Source of the DNA: Ophioceras dolichostomum
Lineage: Eukaryota > Ascomycota > Sordariomycetes > Magnaporthales > Ophioceraceae
Reading direction: 5' to 3'
Assembly (NCBI GenBank): GCA_003049485.1
Contig: PYST01000049.1
Span: 1 to 64,000, forward strand
DNA length: 64,000 bases
Of the stretch, positions 1 through 10,105 are shown one piece after another (position 1 is the stretch's first letter; each line of letters opens with the position of its first letter). A model generated the notes under the pieces. That model searched no databases. It had not been told where the DNA came from and saw only the letters and a list, made by a program, of their open reading frames with translations. Position numbers and translations under genes: made by a program.

Positions 1-1338
1 TCCTAGATCCTTAAGCCTCCATTAGATGCCCTTAGAGATTATCCCTTGCAATACCACAAGCCCTTATTACACACAAGCCCTTGTAACATGATGCGCGCAC
101 GGTGAGCAAGCTTGTCGAACTCAGCATGAAACGTGCCGAAAGCTTGGTTGCCTTGAGCAAGTTTCGAAAGAGCGATGACTGAGGTTGTAGCTACGTCGAT
201 ATTGCTGTACACGATATCAAGCTCGGTGAAGAGCGCTTCGACGTTAGGCCAGCGTCACGCGGCCTGGTTATCTTTTTTATCGATGATGTCAGAGAAGTCA
301 TCACGGTGGCGCTTCTCAGGATTGGTTTGAGAAGCGCTAAACTTCTCGGGATCAATGGAAAGTCGGCGACCAGCAGACTTAACGGCGACATTGTTGCCTT
401 GAGAGATCGCGGAAGGCGCCGCATTGCGCAGGTGAGCAATCTGATTTAGGAGTTGCTGCTTCTCATTCGAGAGATTGTTGAGGTTGACTGCTTGAGCGGC
501 AAGTCCCTCCTGGAGGCCGATCAAGTCGGAGTCTTTGGCATTGAGCTCGTGGTCCAGGCAGCCCAATCCTTCTTCTAGAGGCGCGAAAAGGGCATCGAGG
601 GCCCACTTAGTGTTCTCGTCATGTGCTAGTGCAATGATGGGACCTGCGTTCTGAGAAAGACCCTTGGTGGATAAGAGCTCCTCCAGGTGCATATGATCTT
701 GATGGAGAGAGACCGCCAGGGCTTGGCCGTATGCCAAAGCGGTATTGTCAAGGGTCGAACAAGGAGAAGAGGAAGAGACGTTGTTGTGCCTTGAAGAGGT
801 CTAAACTAGAATAGAGATCGGCGAGTGAACTAGGTTGTGAGTCGTGGTCACGTGACATGACCCCATCACGTGATGTGACCCCCCATCTTGCGATCTGTAC
901 ATCTTGCGATCTGTGCCCGTGACAAGCAGGTTCAATTCTTCATGTGTTCTAAGCTAGGTTCTATGGAAGAGACAGAGGGAGAGTCCCTCTCCTTAAGTAC
1001 AAAGAGAGGTGGAAGGTCAATGGCGTTGACTGAGGCAATCGTTGACGTAGTCGTTGACGTTGTGACTTGGCCAGAGCCTCGTGGTCACTCGAGGCTTTTC
1101 GGTCAACAACTCTGATGATTGGTGATCATCAGTCAACACAATCAACATTGTGTCCAAGTCTTTTTCTTGTCTGGACTCTTCTGCACAGACCGCTAGCTCG
1201 TGGGGCCTCATCGCGCCACCTCATTGAGTGCCTGATTCCTAACGTTTATGCCTTTGTTGTCTATCTGACAATCATCATACCCGTTAACTCTCAACGCGGG
1301 CTCTTACTAAGGACCATATGCCCTTATAGCTCCTAACA
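1..1338 (-). mobile_element. LTR retroelement end: LTR-like sequence plus gag-like reading frame, cut by the window edge
   Basis: Reading the minus strand, a sequence starting TGTTAGGAGC at 1338 looks like the 5' edge of an LTR. It is followed by short internal repeats: two 14-base copies at 885-898 and 901-914, and repeated CACGTGA around 850-875. From 737 to 255 runs a 160-codon open frame with leucine-rich and coiled-coil character and a segment like the N-terminal part of fungal Gag proteins. After a TGA at 257-255 the same frame stays open to the window edge, with a Gag/capsid-like pattern (F-x-E-L, L-A-Q-G, F-x-x-E-F-x-x-L). This suggests one gag frame broken by a stop. The type (Ty3/gypsy) is inferred from the Gag-like pattern only. 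No protease, reverse transcriptase or second LTR is visible, and I could not fix the inner LTR edge. It is probably inactive. Confidence 0.5.
255..737 (-). pseudogene. gag-like frame with in-frame TGA
   Basis: This 160-codon frame has no recognised catalytic motif. It is rich in Leu, Ala, Asn and Gln and ends in a charged stretch (PEKRHRDDFSD). The stop TGA at 257-255 would be CGA (Arg) with a single C-to-T change, and the frame continues open beyond it to base 1. The first residue used here has an ATG, but the natural element may start elsewhere. Its position just inside an LTR-like sequence supports a Gag role. Function is inferred from place and pattern, not from a family match. Confidence 0.45.
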
Positions 1339-2391
1339 TTTTTCTGGAATATGGTTGCGGCAGAGCCACCTCATCACCCAACTCTGGAAGAGTGAAAATA
1401 GAGGTAATTAGCTCGGCGGGATGGAATCAAGCCACATCCGCCTGCTCCGACTGGGCACGGCCCTTTCCCGCCGGCCTGGGTCACCTGTTGGCCTCCAGGC
1501 TCCCAAATTCGTAAAATGAGAGGCTGCCACACCACGGGAGTATTAGTAGACGAGAAACAGGCCAGCCCCTGCTGGGCCGCCAGTCACACTGGACCTGACG
1601 TCAGCAACACAATTGGACAACGCGTTTCCCAGCCGGATCTGCCCAGATAAACGAACTGTACATGAAGAAGCCCCAAACATCAAACATGGGCCCTTCCCAC
1701 CACTCACGAGTTGCTGAGCCTACCCTTGCGCTCGCCAAACCCTTGGTTCTGACCCCGTCGAGCATCAGAACCCAATCAGGCGATATCTCCCCCTCTCCGA
1801 AACGCGGGGAAGTGAAGCACAAATGCCCGGACGGTGTGCAACAACGTGGGGGTTGTCGAATACGAGCCTGCCTGCGGGGGTGATGACCTGGGCCGCCTTT
1901 TCACTCAGACACACCTCGACGCTACGAAAGATGCGTCACTCGAACCGTGACGCCTGCGACGACACGGCGCGAAGCCACCAGTGTCACCACCCAAATTCGG
2001 CAAGGAAAACCTGAGCGGGTGATCCGCCGGGTGCGTCACCGTCTGCGGTGCCGGACGAACTCGGGCGGCGGCGCGGAGGAATCCTTTAATTTCCACCACA
2101 CCTGCATCGTCCGCTCGCCGACCCTTGCTGCGTATGTATCAGAAAAAGGTCCGACTGGACAGGAGATGATCAGCTCGCACGCAGGGTCACAATCACGTCT
2201 TGTGCCCGCCATGCATGCCGTGCGATTCCTCCCCCCAGGCGAGGGAAGCATGCATGCACAACCTCCGTATCCTGCCTCAAGAGAAGTGAGTCAAGGGCAC
2301 AGATGGAGCTCTGTACCACCACGCACCTCTTGTATGGTCGTATGGGAAAACTTCATGCCCATATCACCGACTCACCGGTCAATCTCCCGCT
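1339..2391. other. intergenic, no gene seen
   Basis: Short frames on both strands have no family resemblance or consistent codon bias. The right end is the promoter side of the lyase gene. Confidence 0.6.
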
Positions 2392-2397
2392 TATAAA
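2392..2397 (+). promoter_or_regulatory. TATA box of the PL20 lyase gene
   Basis: TATAAA stands in a GC-richer context about 270 bases before the ATG. It is followed by a CT/CA-rich leader, as in many filamentous-fungal promoters. The inferred leader is roughly 230-240 bases long. Confidence 0.5.
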
Positions 2398-2597
2398 GCC
2401 TGCAAGCCATCGCGTCCCGTCCCGAAGTCATCATCATCACAATTATCCAAGGGACAGAATCAAAAACCAAAACCAAAACCAACAGAATACAGGTTCTACC
2501 AAGCATCCTCCCCAGCAGTGGGAGCATCCAGGAAGGCCGAATCTTACAATCTCGACCTCCACTTCTCACCATTCACTCTCCTTTTGCTTATCCTTCA

Positions 2598-2621
2598 CAT
2601 CATCATCATCATCATCATCAG
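2598..2621. repeat. (CAT)n microsatellite in the 5' leader of the lyase gene
   Basis: About eight tandem CAT triplets lie 43 bases before the ATG. On the plus strand this run gives no ATG in frame with the lyase. Confidence 0.7.
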
Positions 2622-2663
2622 CACAAGCTGCAGTGACAACAACAACACCCATCTCCGGCAAAC

Positions 2664-3596
2664 ATGGGGCCCCAAAGCCTCCTCAAAGCCCTCGCCCTCC
2701 TCTCATTAACCCTCCCAGCCCTCGCCGCCGTCGAGTTCAAAAATGACGGCACCTTAAAAGGCTGGGACTCGCAGTCCCTCGACAAAGGCACCAAGGGCAA
2801 AGTCGAAGAAGTGACCGACTCGTCCGTCTCGGCGCCGTCCGCTCTCAAAATGACCCAGACGTTCATCAAGGGCTACACGGGACGCTACCACGCCGAGGTG
2901 GTGCACAACGAGGGCTACAACAAGGGCGACACCAAGTTCTACGGCTTCTCCTTCCGCCTGCAGCCGGACTGGTCGTTCGAGCCGGCGCAGAACTACAACC
3001 TCGCCCAGTTCATCGCGGACTTCTCCTCGACGGGCTGCGACGACTGGATGCCGAGCACGATGGTGTACCTCGTGGGCAACAAGCTGTCGACGCGCCTCAA
3101 GACGGGCAGCGTGTGCAAGCAGAAGACCGAGCCCCTCGAGGTCGGAACCGTCGAGGCCGGGAAGTGGCACCGCGTCGTGATCCAGTCGTCGTGGAAGACG
3201 GACAACACGGGCCTGTTCAAGGTGTGGCTCGACGGAAAACTGACGGTCGACAAGTCCGGCATCGCCACGACCGTCAGCGACCCGGGCACGTTCAGCTTCA
3301 GGGTGGGGCTGTACGCGAACGGGTGGCACGACGACAAGGGCGTGCTGAAGGGGTCGCAGGGCACGCGGTCGGTGTGGTGGGACGACATCGCCATTGGGTC
3401 TGAGGAGGGAGATGTCGGCATCGAGGGAGGGGCTGGGACGGGTGGTGGTTCGGGGTCTGGTGGTAGCGCTACTGCTACTGCTGGTGCTACGGCGACGGAC
3501 GCGGCGGCGCCGGAGGAGACGAAGGCAGGGAAGGAGGAGGATGAGAAGAGGAGAAGGAGGAGGAGGAGCCAGCAGCAGTGGCACGGCCGATGGTGA
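2664..3596 (+). CDS. secreted polysaccharide lyase, PL20 (glucuronan lyase-like)
   Basis: This is a single-exon 310-residue protein. Residues 1-22 form a signal peptide (basic/polar start, ALALLSLTLPALA core, Ala cleavage site), so it is exported. The body to about residue 250 resembles fungal family PL20 endo-beta-1,4-glucuronan lyases, beta-jelly-roll enzymes that cleave polyglucuronate by beta-elimination. Conserved-looking stretches are GYTGRYHAEV, YGFSFRLQPDW, LAQFIADF, WHRVVIQSSW and GLYANGWHD. The His, Gln and Tyr in RYHAEV, LAQFIADF and GLYANGWHD are candidate active-site residues, but I have not mapped them onto a structure. After the catalytic body comes a Gly/Ser/Thr/Ala linker, an acidic patch and a run of arginines that I do not know from the family, whose members are usually near 250 residues. 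No GPI-type hydrophobic end is present. The ATG at 2664 follows the TATA box and leader and gives the signal peptide directly. Confidence 0.82.
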   Translation: MGPQSLLKALALLSLTLPALAAVEFKNDGTLKGWDSQSLDKGTKGKVEEVTDSSVSAPSALKMTQTFIKGYTGRYHAEVVHNEGYNKGDTKFYGFSFRLQPDWSFEPAQNYNLAQFIADFSSTGCDDWMPSTMVYLVGNKLSTRLKTGSVCKQKTEPLEVGTVEAGKWHRVVIQSSWKTDNTGLFKVWLDGKLTVDKSGIATTVSDPGTFSFRVGLYANGWHDDKGVLKGSQGTRSVWWDDIAIGSEEGDVGIEGGAGTGGGSGSGGSATATAGATATDAAAPEETKAGKEEDEKRRRRRRSQQQWHGRW

Positions 3597-4396
3597 TGCC
3601 GCTCTTGAAGAAGGAGAAGAAGAGGGTGGCGTAGCGGATTGAGTTCATCCCGGATTTTCCAAGACGAAGCTGGGATGAGGGGTGGCTGGGAGGCACGGCA
3701 CCACTTGGAGCAGGAGAAACCGTCGGGACCGTGGCAGTCGTCGACGATGCAGCTAGCCGAGGGTGGTGGAACCGGGCGGCAGCGCGCGCGGGCCGGGTGT
3801 GATGAGCTGGTGGAGGAGGAGGAGGAGGAGGACCTGTGCATGCCTCAAGGTACCTAGGTACCTACCTCCCTTGGCGGGGAGTGATGCTTGGCCTGCCTGC
3901 TGGCCGGGTAGCCAAGCTATGTATATATCGACGAGTCAAGCAGCTGGTTCTGCTTCGGGCCTTTGGACATATCTGCCTAGCTGTTTGTACATATCTCGCT
4001 TCTTCAATGTCTTTAATAGTACCTAGTTTGCCCCTTTCCCTTTAGCCTTCTTCATTTGTATGCATTAGGGTGATGATTCTCGCGGCAAGGGTCGACACTG
4101 AAAGGGGGGTGAACGGCCTTGATCATCACTCGAGGCGCGGCAGGCCACTGAGGGGTCTGTTAGCATGACCGAAAAAAAAAATACATCAGTGCTTTCATTA
4201 ATTCCTTGCAGATCTATCCACCCCTTCAAACCCAAACGCTCACTCCGGCGCTGCCTTTGCAGTTGCTTTGTCATGGACAGTGTCGCGCGAGTCAGGGCGT
4301 GACGGGGGATCCCCTGATGGCGATAATGAATTTGGAGGGTGTCACATCATTTTCCTCATAAGTATAGCTCCCGCATCGCGTTCTCACCAATCACCA
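3597..4396. other. intergenic, lyase 3' region
   Basis: The region holds the 3' flank of the lyase gene, a GAG-rich run near 3818-3832 and a TAGG/CCTA repeat. No gene is supported. Confidence 0.6.
3848..3867. repeat. self-complementary TAGG/CCTA repeat
   Basis: AGGTACCTAGGTACCTACCT is nearly its own reverse complement. The same kind of repeat recurs in most spacers of the window, for example 7981-8003, 17196-17220, 20041-20054, 44686-44700 and 51139-51171. Confidence 0.8.
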
Positions 4397-4468
4397 GGTC
4401 CAGTGGCCAAATGGCAAGGCGCTTGACTACGAATCAAGAGATTGCAGGTTCGATCCCTGCCTGGATCG
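4397..4468 (+). tRNA. tRNA-Arg (anticodon ACG), no intron
   Basis: A full cloverleaf can be drawn. The acceptor stem is 4397-4403 with 4461-4467 (one G-U pair) and discriminator G4468. The D arm is GCC 4406-4408 with GGC 4418-4420 around a loop holding the GG pair. The anticodon stem is CTTGA/TCAAG with loop CTACGAA, anticodon ACG at 4429-4431. A five-base variable loop is followed by the T arm GCAGG-TTCGATC-CCTGC. A34 would be edited to inosine, so it reads CGU, CGC and CGA. A and B box sequences match the D and T arms, and a T-run terminator follows. Confidence 0.95.
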
Positions 4469-4471
4469 GAA

Positions 4472-4482
4472 TTTTCTTTTTT
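4472..4482 (+). terminator. RNA polymerase III terminator of the tRNA
   Basis: TTTT-C-TTTTTT begins four bases after the discriminator base. Confidence 0.85.
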
Positions 4483-6235
4483 GGGTTCCCGTCCCAATCC
4501 CTACAACCCATGCATGTCATATACCTCTTTCTTCATTCTTTCATACCCCTTCCCTCCTTTTCCTTGTTTGTCCGTTTGCTTCCCTCTCTCTTTTTCTTTC
4601 GACCCGCTTCTCGTATCAGTCGCCAGTTTGCCAAACGCTTGAAGCGGCATCGAACTTCACCCCTCATCGTAATCTGCGCCTCGGTGCATCACTGCTGATC
4701 GATCTAAAGGGCGAAAGGCCCATTCGCACGCCTCTGTATGTAGGTCTGACCATGAAAAATCGCTTTATCACGTCCCTCTGTTCTCCTTCGTTATTCTGAT
4801 CTCCGTACGTGCCTCTGTCAATTGCGTCCCTTTTGTTTTGGGTAGGACCAAAGGATATAAGCTCGTTTTTCCTTCCGTATCGGAAAATCCTAGTAACTTG
4901 AACTTGCTCGAACTCTGGGGTTTTCATGCTTTTTTTTAACCTCCCTGAGTTTCACTTACCTGGGTTTGGTTTGGTTAAGCTGGGTTCCTGTGAGCTACGT
5001 TGAGAGAGAAAGAGAGAAATGCAGCTGCCAGGTAGATACCTTAACAAATAAAGAGGGAAAGCTGGAGGGGCTGGAGCACTGGCCCAGAGCTGATGGATGT
5101 CACTCTTCTCGTCTCTTGCCCTGGTTGTCCTTTGTTTGTGGACAGCCCTTTCCCAGACTTTACAGGGCATGGATCCGAGACCGCAGGCATTTCATGCCTG
5201 CCTCCAGGGCTGGTCCCCGAAACAGAAGTGCCGTCCCGTCTAGCCTGATAGATCCATACTCGCTATTTCCTAACAGTTCTTGCGTGCGCTTGCCCCAGAT
5301 ATGCTTTGTGACTTGCGAGTGAAGAACGAAGGGTGTTCTTGCCGTGATCTGAGACTGCACCCATTAACCAGCATGCGGCTGCCCTAATCTGAACTCTCAT
5401 GGTGTGGGCAGGATCATATCGCCTTTGCGATGCTCTTTGGAGATATCATAGATGTCGTTTTGGAATTGGTACTGGTTCGGAGAAAAGGCACTATTTTCCC
5501 AAGAGTATGCATCTTAATCTCTCTTCTTTGCTCCCAACGCTCCTAAATAAATACCATCCATATACCCCTTCTTCCGTCTGCCCGCACAGTCTATCTTTGT
5601 TCTCAAAATGGCGGACCAGAATATCGAGCGTACAGATTCTCGACGTGACGCATCCACCAGCGATGGCATCGGTCCACTCAACATACGCTCTCTGCTTCGT
5701 GAGTTGAGGCTTGAGGATTCGACCGTTCCTGATTCACTTTTTATTGGAAAAGAGAGAAGGGAACTATTTGAATGAGTGTATTGAAGAGCCCTTGCCCTTC
5801 TTTTTCTGTCTATCTACAGAGTGAATGGACGGTCTTTTATAGACCTCTAGAGTGGAGAGATGAATCACGTCGAAGGTCATAGAAGCTATTATCAAGCATC
5901 GTTCTGGAACATCATGGAAGTCCATAGAACCTTCGGGCAGTTGGTAGAATCTTCTGACACTCTTGGTGGATTCAACCCCTCCTGATTCAACCTCTTCTTA
6001 CCTCCTCTCCCCCTATCCGTCTGCTTCTCCGGCTCTCCAGGAATCCGCACCCGAGGAGAGTGAAGGCGGCCTGTATCAACAAAACCTACCACCGAATCTA
6101 TTTGGCCAAGAAATCCCTCAGTCGAGACGCCGTTACATCGAAGCGAGCACACTACACGCCCAGATCCGCCCTTTCCCGATCAAGCTCCAGAATTCCTCGC
6201 CGAGGACGGCTGTGCGGCGTAAGAGTGAGCAGGAA
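4483..6235. other. intergenic, no gene seen
   Basis: Frames here are short and lack family resemblance. The stretch 5960-6235 is open in the frame of the next gene but has no ATG in that frame, so it may be leader or an unrecognised first exon. Confidence 0.5.
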
Positions 6236-7884
6236 ATGTGGATGGACGCGGATTGGTCCCTGACATGGACTTCTTGGGGCCCTCGCCGTCCCACCTTGAC
6301 CGATGCCACGAACTTAATCGACTATTACCTCTCCCACGACATGCTTCCTGAGAACTTCCGCGGCTGCGAAATCGCCAGATTCAACTGCGGATGGTTCACG
6401 AAATCTTCCAGATCAAGATGCGCACCATCCTCCCGAGGAGACCAGACGACAAGCCGATCGACAAACGTCTCCCCAGAGTCGTCCTCCTGCGCCTCGGCAT
6501 GCCGTTCGCGCCGTACTTCAAAGTTGAGAGCGAAGTCGCCACAATGATGTTCGCCCACGACAAGGGCGTGCCAGTCCCTCAGGTGTACTTCTTCGACTCC
6601 AGCGGCAAGAACTGCCTCGGCTTGGACTGCATGATCGTCGAGCGCCTGGAGGAGGAGCCGCTGACCGGATGGCACAGAAACGTATTCCAAGACAACCCGG
6701 AACGAGCGGATAGCGCGGCGATCAATGCCCTCGAAGTGGCCACCCAGGAGGTGAGGCGTCTCTGGGACCACCCGTTCAAACACATCGGGAGTCTGTTCTA
6801 CGACTGGGAGAGGCACGAATTCTACATCGGCCCATGCGTCGAGGGTCTCTTCTTCCAGGCGGCGTACCTACTTGGTTACGAGGACGGCGAGCACGAATGG
6901 GGCCCGTTTGACAACGTCTTCGATTACATCGAAGCTGAGTGCCTGGCCAAGGCAGCCAAGAGGTGGGAGAGAAAGCGGGCGACCTGCTGGGAGCTGACCG
7001 GAAAAGATTTCGTATTTGAAGACATCGAGCTCCCTCTTGACGGTTCGGAGCTGGATGGCAAAGCTGACCCCGAGGTCGACAAATTTAAGCAGTGCCACGA
7101 CCAGGCGAAGACCATCTTACGCCAAAGTAAACTGATCGCCAATGAGGTGCTGCCGGCAGTTCGGCAAGTCTTTGAGGCGTGGGCTTTCAAGCAGCTCCAA
7201 ACGTGGAAGACCGGCGCCTGCTGTAGCGACCCACACTGTTCCAAGGCATGGGCATCCCTGGCAGCCCTGCAAAAGCACCGCGCCGCCTTGCAGCCGCGGC
7301 TATGGCACCCAGACCTACATCTTCGCAATATCCTATACGACCCCAGAAACGCCAAGATCACCGGGATTATCGACTGGGAGCAGGTCGTGATCAAGCCGGC
7401 CGCGCTCTCGCTGGGCGTGGCAAAAGGTGCCTTCAATCTAGGGGCCAGGATCAAGCCTGGCTCTGACGCAGCCCTCTTCGCGGGCTTCAGCATGTTACAC
7501 CCGCATTTCGCCGAGACGGATTTCGGCGACCCGCACACAGAGCGGAATCCTGACCTCCCAGAGGCGTGCAGGAGGCGCATGGGACGCCTCCACCCGCAGC
7601 ATGCGCCGCCGCCTGGGGTGTCGATCGGGTGCGCGGTGATGCTTCGCGGCCTGCTGGCATGGGGTGCAGATGTGGGCCGGTGGAAATACGGGCTGGACGA
7701 TGAGATGCGATTGTGGCAAGCGGTTGGTCGATTCGATAGCTGGACTGAGGAGCTCTACGAACGGATCGCCGAGGAGCTCAGCGAGGAGGGGCCGCTGGTA
7801 GACGAGGGTCAGATAGCTGAGGAAGATCCCATGAATGGCAACGATCTGGCAGAAGAAGGGCAAGAGAGTCCAATGGAGACGTAA
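6236..7884 (+). CDS. aminoglycoside-phosphotransferase (APH)-fold kinase-like protein, with apparent -1 frameshift near 6397
   Basis: The main frame (6391-7884, 497 residues from its own ATG) is an APH/fructosamine-kinase-like protein of the kind expanded in ascomycetes. Counting from 6391, the N-lobe shows ESEVATMMF, the catalytic loop is HPDLHLRN (H306, D308, N313), and the metal-binding Asp is in IIDWEQ (D328). The acidic end (EELSEEGPLV) is probably disordered. Such proteins phosphorylate small molecules; the substrate here is unknown. Upstream, another frame (ATG at 6236) encodes what looks like the missing start and ends GCEIARFNCGWF at 6397. The main frame then begins HEIFQIKM, which completes the usual GWFHE-F pattern if one C were present. 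No intron fits the one-base offset. Either the gene is broken, the base is a sequence error, or translation starts at 6391 without the first strands. Family is firm; integrity is not. Confidence 0.7.
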
Positions 7885-9340
7885 AGAGCCTGAAGGAAGT
7901 GGAGGTGACGGAAGAGTCGAAGCAACAACCTCAAATGATGTAACTAAAGACTTTCCTATGGAAACGGAGACGCAGATATATACCTACCTAGGTACCTACC
8001 TATATACAAATAATACACGGCTTCGCCGTTCTACGGCATACCGCAGATACTGTACTTTGGCATCATGGATCGGTCTCGACACTTCGTGTTGACGATTCGG
8101 ATTTGGCCTGGCCCGTCAGGATGTTCTTGTACTACGTCCGCAAGATCGAGGCTTGAGGTTACCGCTCGTCTTCTTCTCCGCCACTTCCGCTTACCGCGTG
8201 GGAAACAACCGAGACGTCAAGGAGCAAACACTGGTGCTTGCCGGCCCCACAGAATCACGCGGACCAGCGCGGGGCGTGCGTTTCGGTTGTTGTTAACGAA
8301 TGTCCGGGGACTAGTAGCCGGGAAGCATCGACCTGTGGTGGGTTTGCGTCACTCCTCTCGGCAAGAAGGTTGTGGGGAAAGCTCCAGCTTGTTTTGCCCA
8401 CTGGCAGCTGCGAATGTCCGCGGACTGGAGTCTCCGCCTCCCGCAGAGCCTCATGCCAAGGAGAGCTTTGGTGTCACTGTGGTCTGTCACTCATGGCTTC
8501 ACTATTTGGATGGCTCGGCTCCATCAGCTGTCCCCCAACTCTCATCCTCTTGAATGTCTGGTACCTGATAATGAGTGCCCTCCCTGACCCGGCCCCGCCC
8601 CAGGCGCCCTGCCTCGCACCTTCCCGGCGAGGCTCGAAAGCTTCGATCTTTCCCAATTCGGCGACCTTATTGGTCCACCTCACCTCCTGCATCTGATAAC
8701 CACAGCTTTCACCGGTCTTGGACAGAAAAAAAGGAAAGAAGACAGTCTTTCCTGCCCGCCCCACCTTCCCCTTCACGGCGGTTGAGCATGGCGCCCTGGA
8801 AGCATCTTCTCGTGGGAGATTTTCTTTCCCCTCCGCTTCTTTTCACGTCCCCAACAACCTCCAAGCTCAGTCTCACGATTCACTCTGAATAGCAAACCTC
8901 CACCCCTCAGCCTCTTTTCTTTTTCTTGACAATCTTACCTGATTTAACCGACCTCTTGTCACTCCTTTCTGCAAGCAATCAACACCTATCCAACTTTATG
9001 AAACGGCACCTTTCCAACCATTTGTCAATCCTTCTGCCAGCCAAAAAGAGTCGACAAAAACGAAGCGCGAAACCAACTTCCGCGTCTTTGCTGCGAGATC
9101 GTTCATTCGACCCTTTTCATTTCTTCCACTCCTTCACGGAACCCTTTGCGCATCTTTGTTTTCCTTCTCTTTCGGCGAACCGTCCTTCCTTCGGCTCCGT
9201 CGAACTCAATTCATTCTACCTCCTCGGCCGCGCCTCCAGACATCAACCTCGTTCGGGTCTCCGCGACCCATCCTCGATCCTTGTCTTCTTCCTCCAACCC
9301 ACAACGGCGCTCCTACGACAACATACCACAATTCTACACG
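7885..9340. other. intergenic, no gene seen
   Basis: A TAGG/CCTA repeat lies at 7981-8003. From about 8700 to 9340 the DNA is pyrimidine-rich, as expected for promoter and leader of the gene starting at 9341. The frames found have no convincing protein signature. Confidence 0.55.
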
Positions 9341-10105
9341 ATGTTCTCCTTCCGGTCGTTCGCGCTCCTCCTCGCCACTTTCGCCACCGCGGTCGGCGTC
9401 CTGCAAAGCAACGTCTCAGGAGTGCGCATCCGCCTGATCTCGAAGCGTGTGAGCTACGATTTCGAGGACGACAACACCGCTACCATGAACAAGAGTGGCC
9501 GCCCGTTCCGAGCCAGCGACGGCTGCTCCGTCCTAGCCTGGGAGCGCCAGCACCATGACGTCAACGTCTTCGGGGGCGAGAAGACCACCGCGGTGGCGGG
9601 GATTGAGGAGTACCACTGGCAGTGCGATGCCCAACGCGCCCCGGACCTGACCGAGCCGTGGTGCCCCATTGCCTGGTGCTATGGCATCTTGATCGAGGAC
9701 AACCCGTGAGTGCCCTCCACTTTTTTCGTTGCCCCGTTTGGCTTACCAGCTCTATGACCGCGGACTATTCCGCCAACCACAATCGTCTCCCCAAATTGTC
9801 GCTCACCCCGTGAGCATGGGTGCCTCGCGGCCCCGACGTGACAGGCGTCATGGGAGAAGTAGAAAATGAAGGAAAGGACAATAAGCTACTGTGAAGTCCT
9901 GTGTTTTCCTTGTGCAGTGTCACCCTCATCCTCTCAAAAAACCCCTCTGGGTCGGCCTCGCTAAACATCTGGTCGTCCTCTTCAATGTCTTTACTGATCC
10001 TCCATTACTGCCAATAGTTGCTCGTTCGGATGCACCGACTCCTGCTCGGACCCCACGGCTTGGGCCTACCGGAAGTTCAAGCGCTCCCTCACCATCGCTT
10101 CATAG
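9341..10105 (+). CDS. small secreted cysteine-containing protein, two exons
   Basis: Exon 1 is 9341-9705 and exon 2 is 10018-10105; the 312-base intron has donor GTGAGT and acceptor AATAG. The joined protein has 150 residues. Residues 1-18 or so are a signal peptide (MFSFRSFALLLATFATAV). The mature part has seven cysteines: four in exon 1 (GCSV, QCDA, WCPI, WCYG) and three in exon 2 (CSFGCTDSC). Without splicing the frame stops at once inside the donor (CCG TGA), so the exon 2 cysteines would be missed. I do not recognise a family. Size, export and cysteines fit a secreted effector or apoplastic protein, but that is inference. The intron is long for this window (others mostly 50-300). ATG 9341 is the first in-frame ATG after a CT-rich leader. 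Confidence 0.7.

Noticed and set aside
2754..3584. 276-codon minus-strand frame opposite the PL20 gene
   Set aside because: Antisense shadow, Arg/Leu-rich as expected from high GC third positions on the other strand.
9706..9750. alternative 44-base intron in the small secreted protein gene (acceptor at ACCAG 9751)
   Set aside because: It would keep frame but lacks a branch point and gives a tail without cysteines. The join to 10018 yields a cysteine-rich end and a natural stop.
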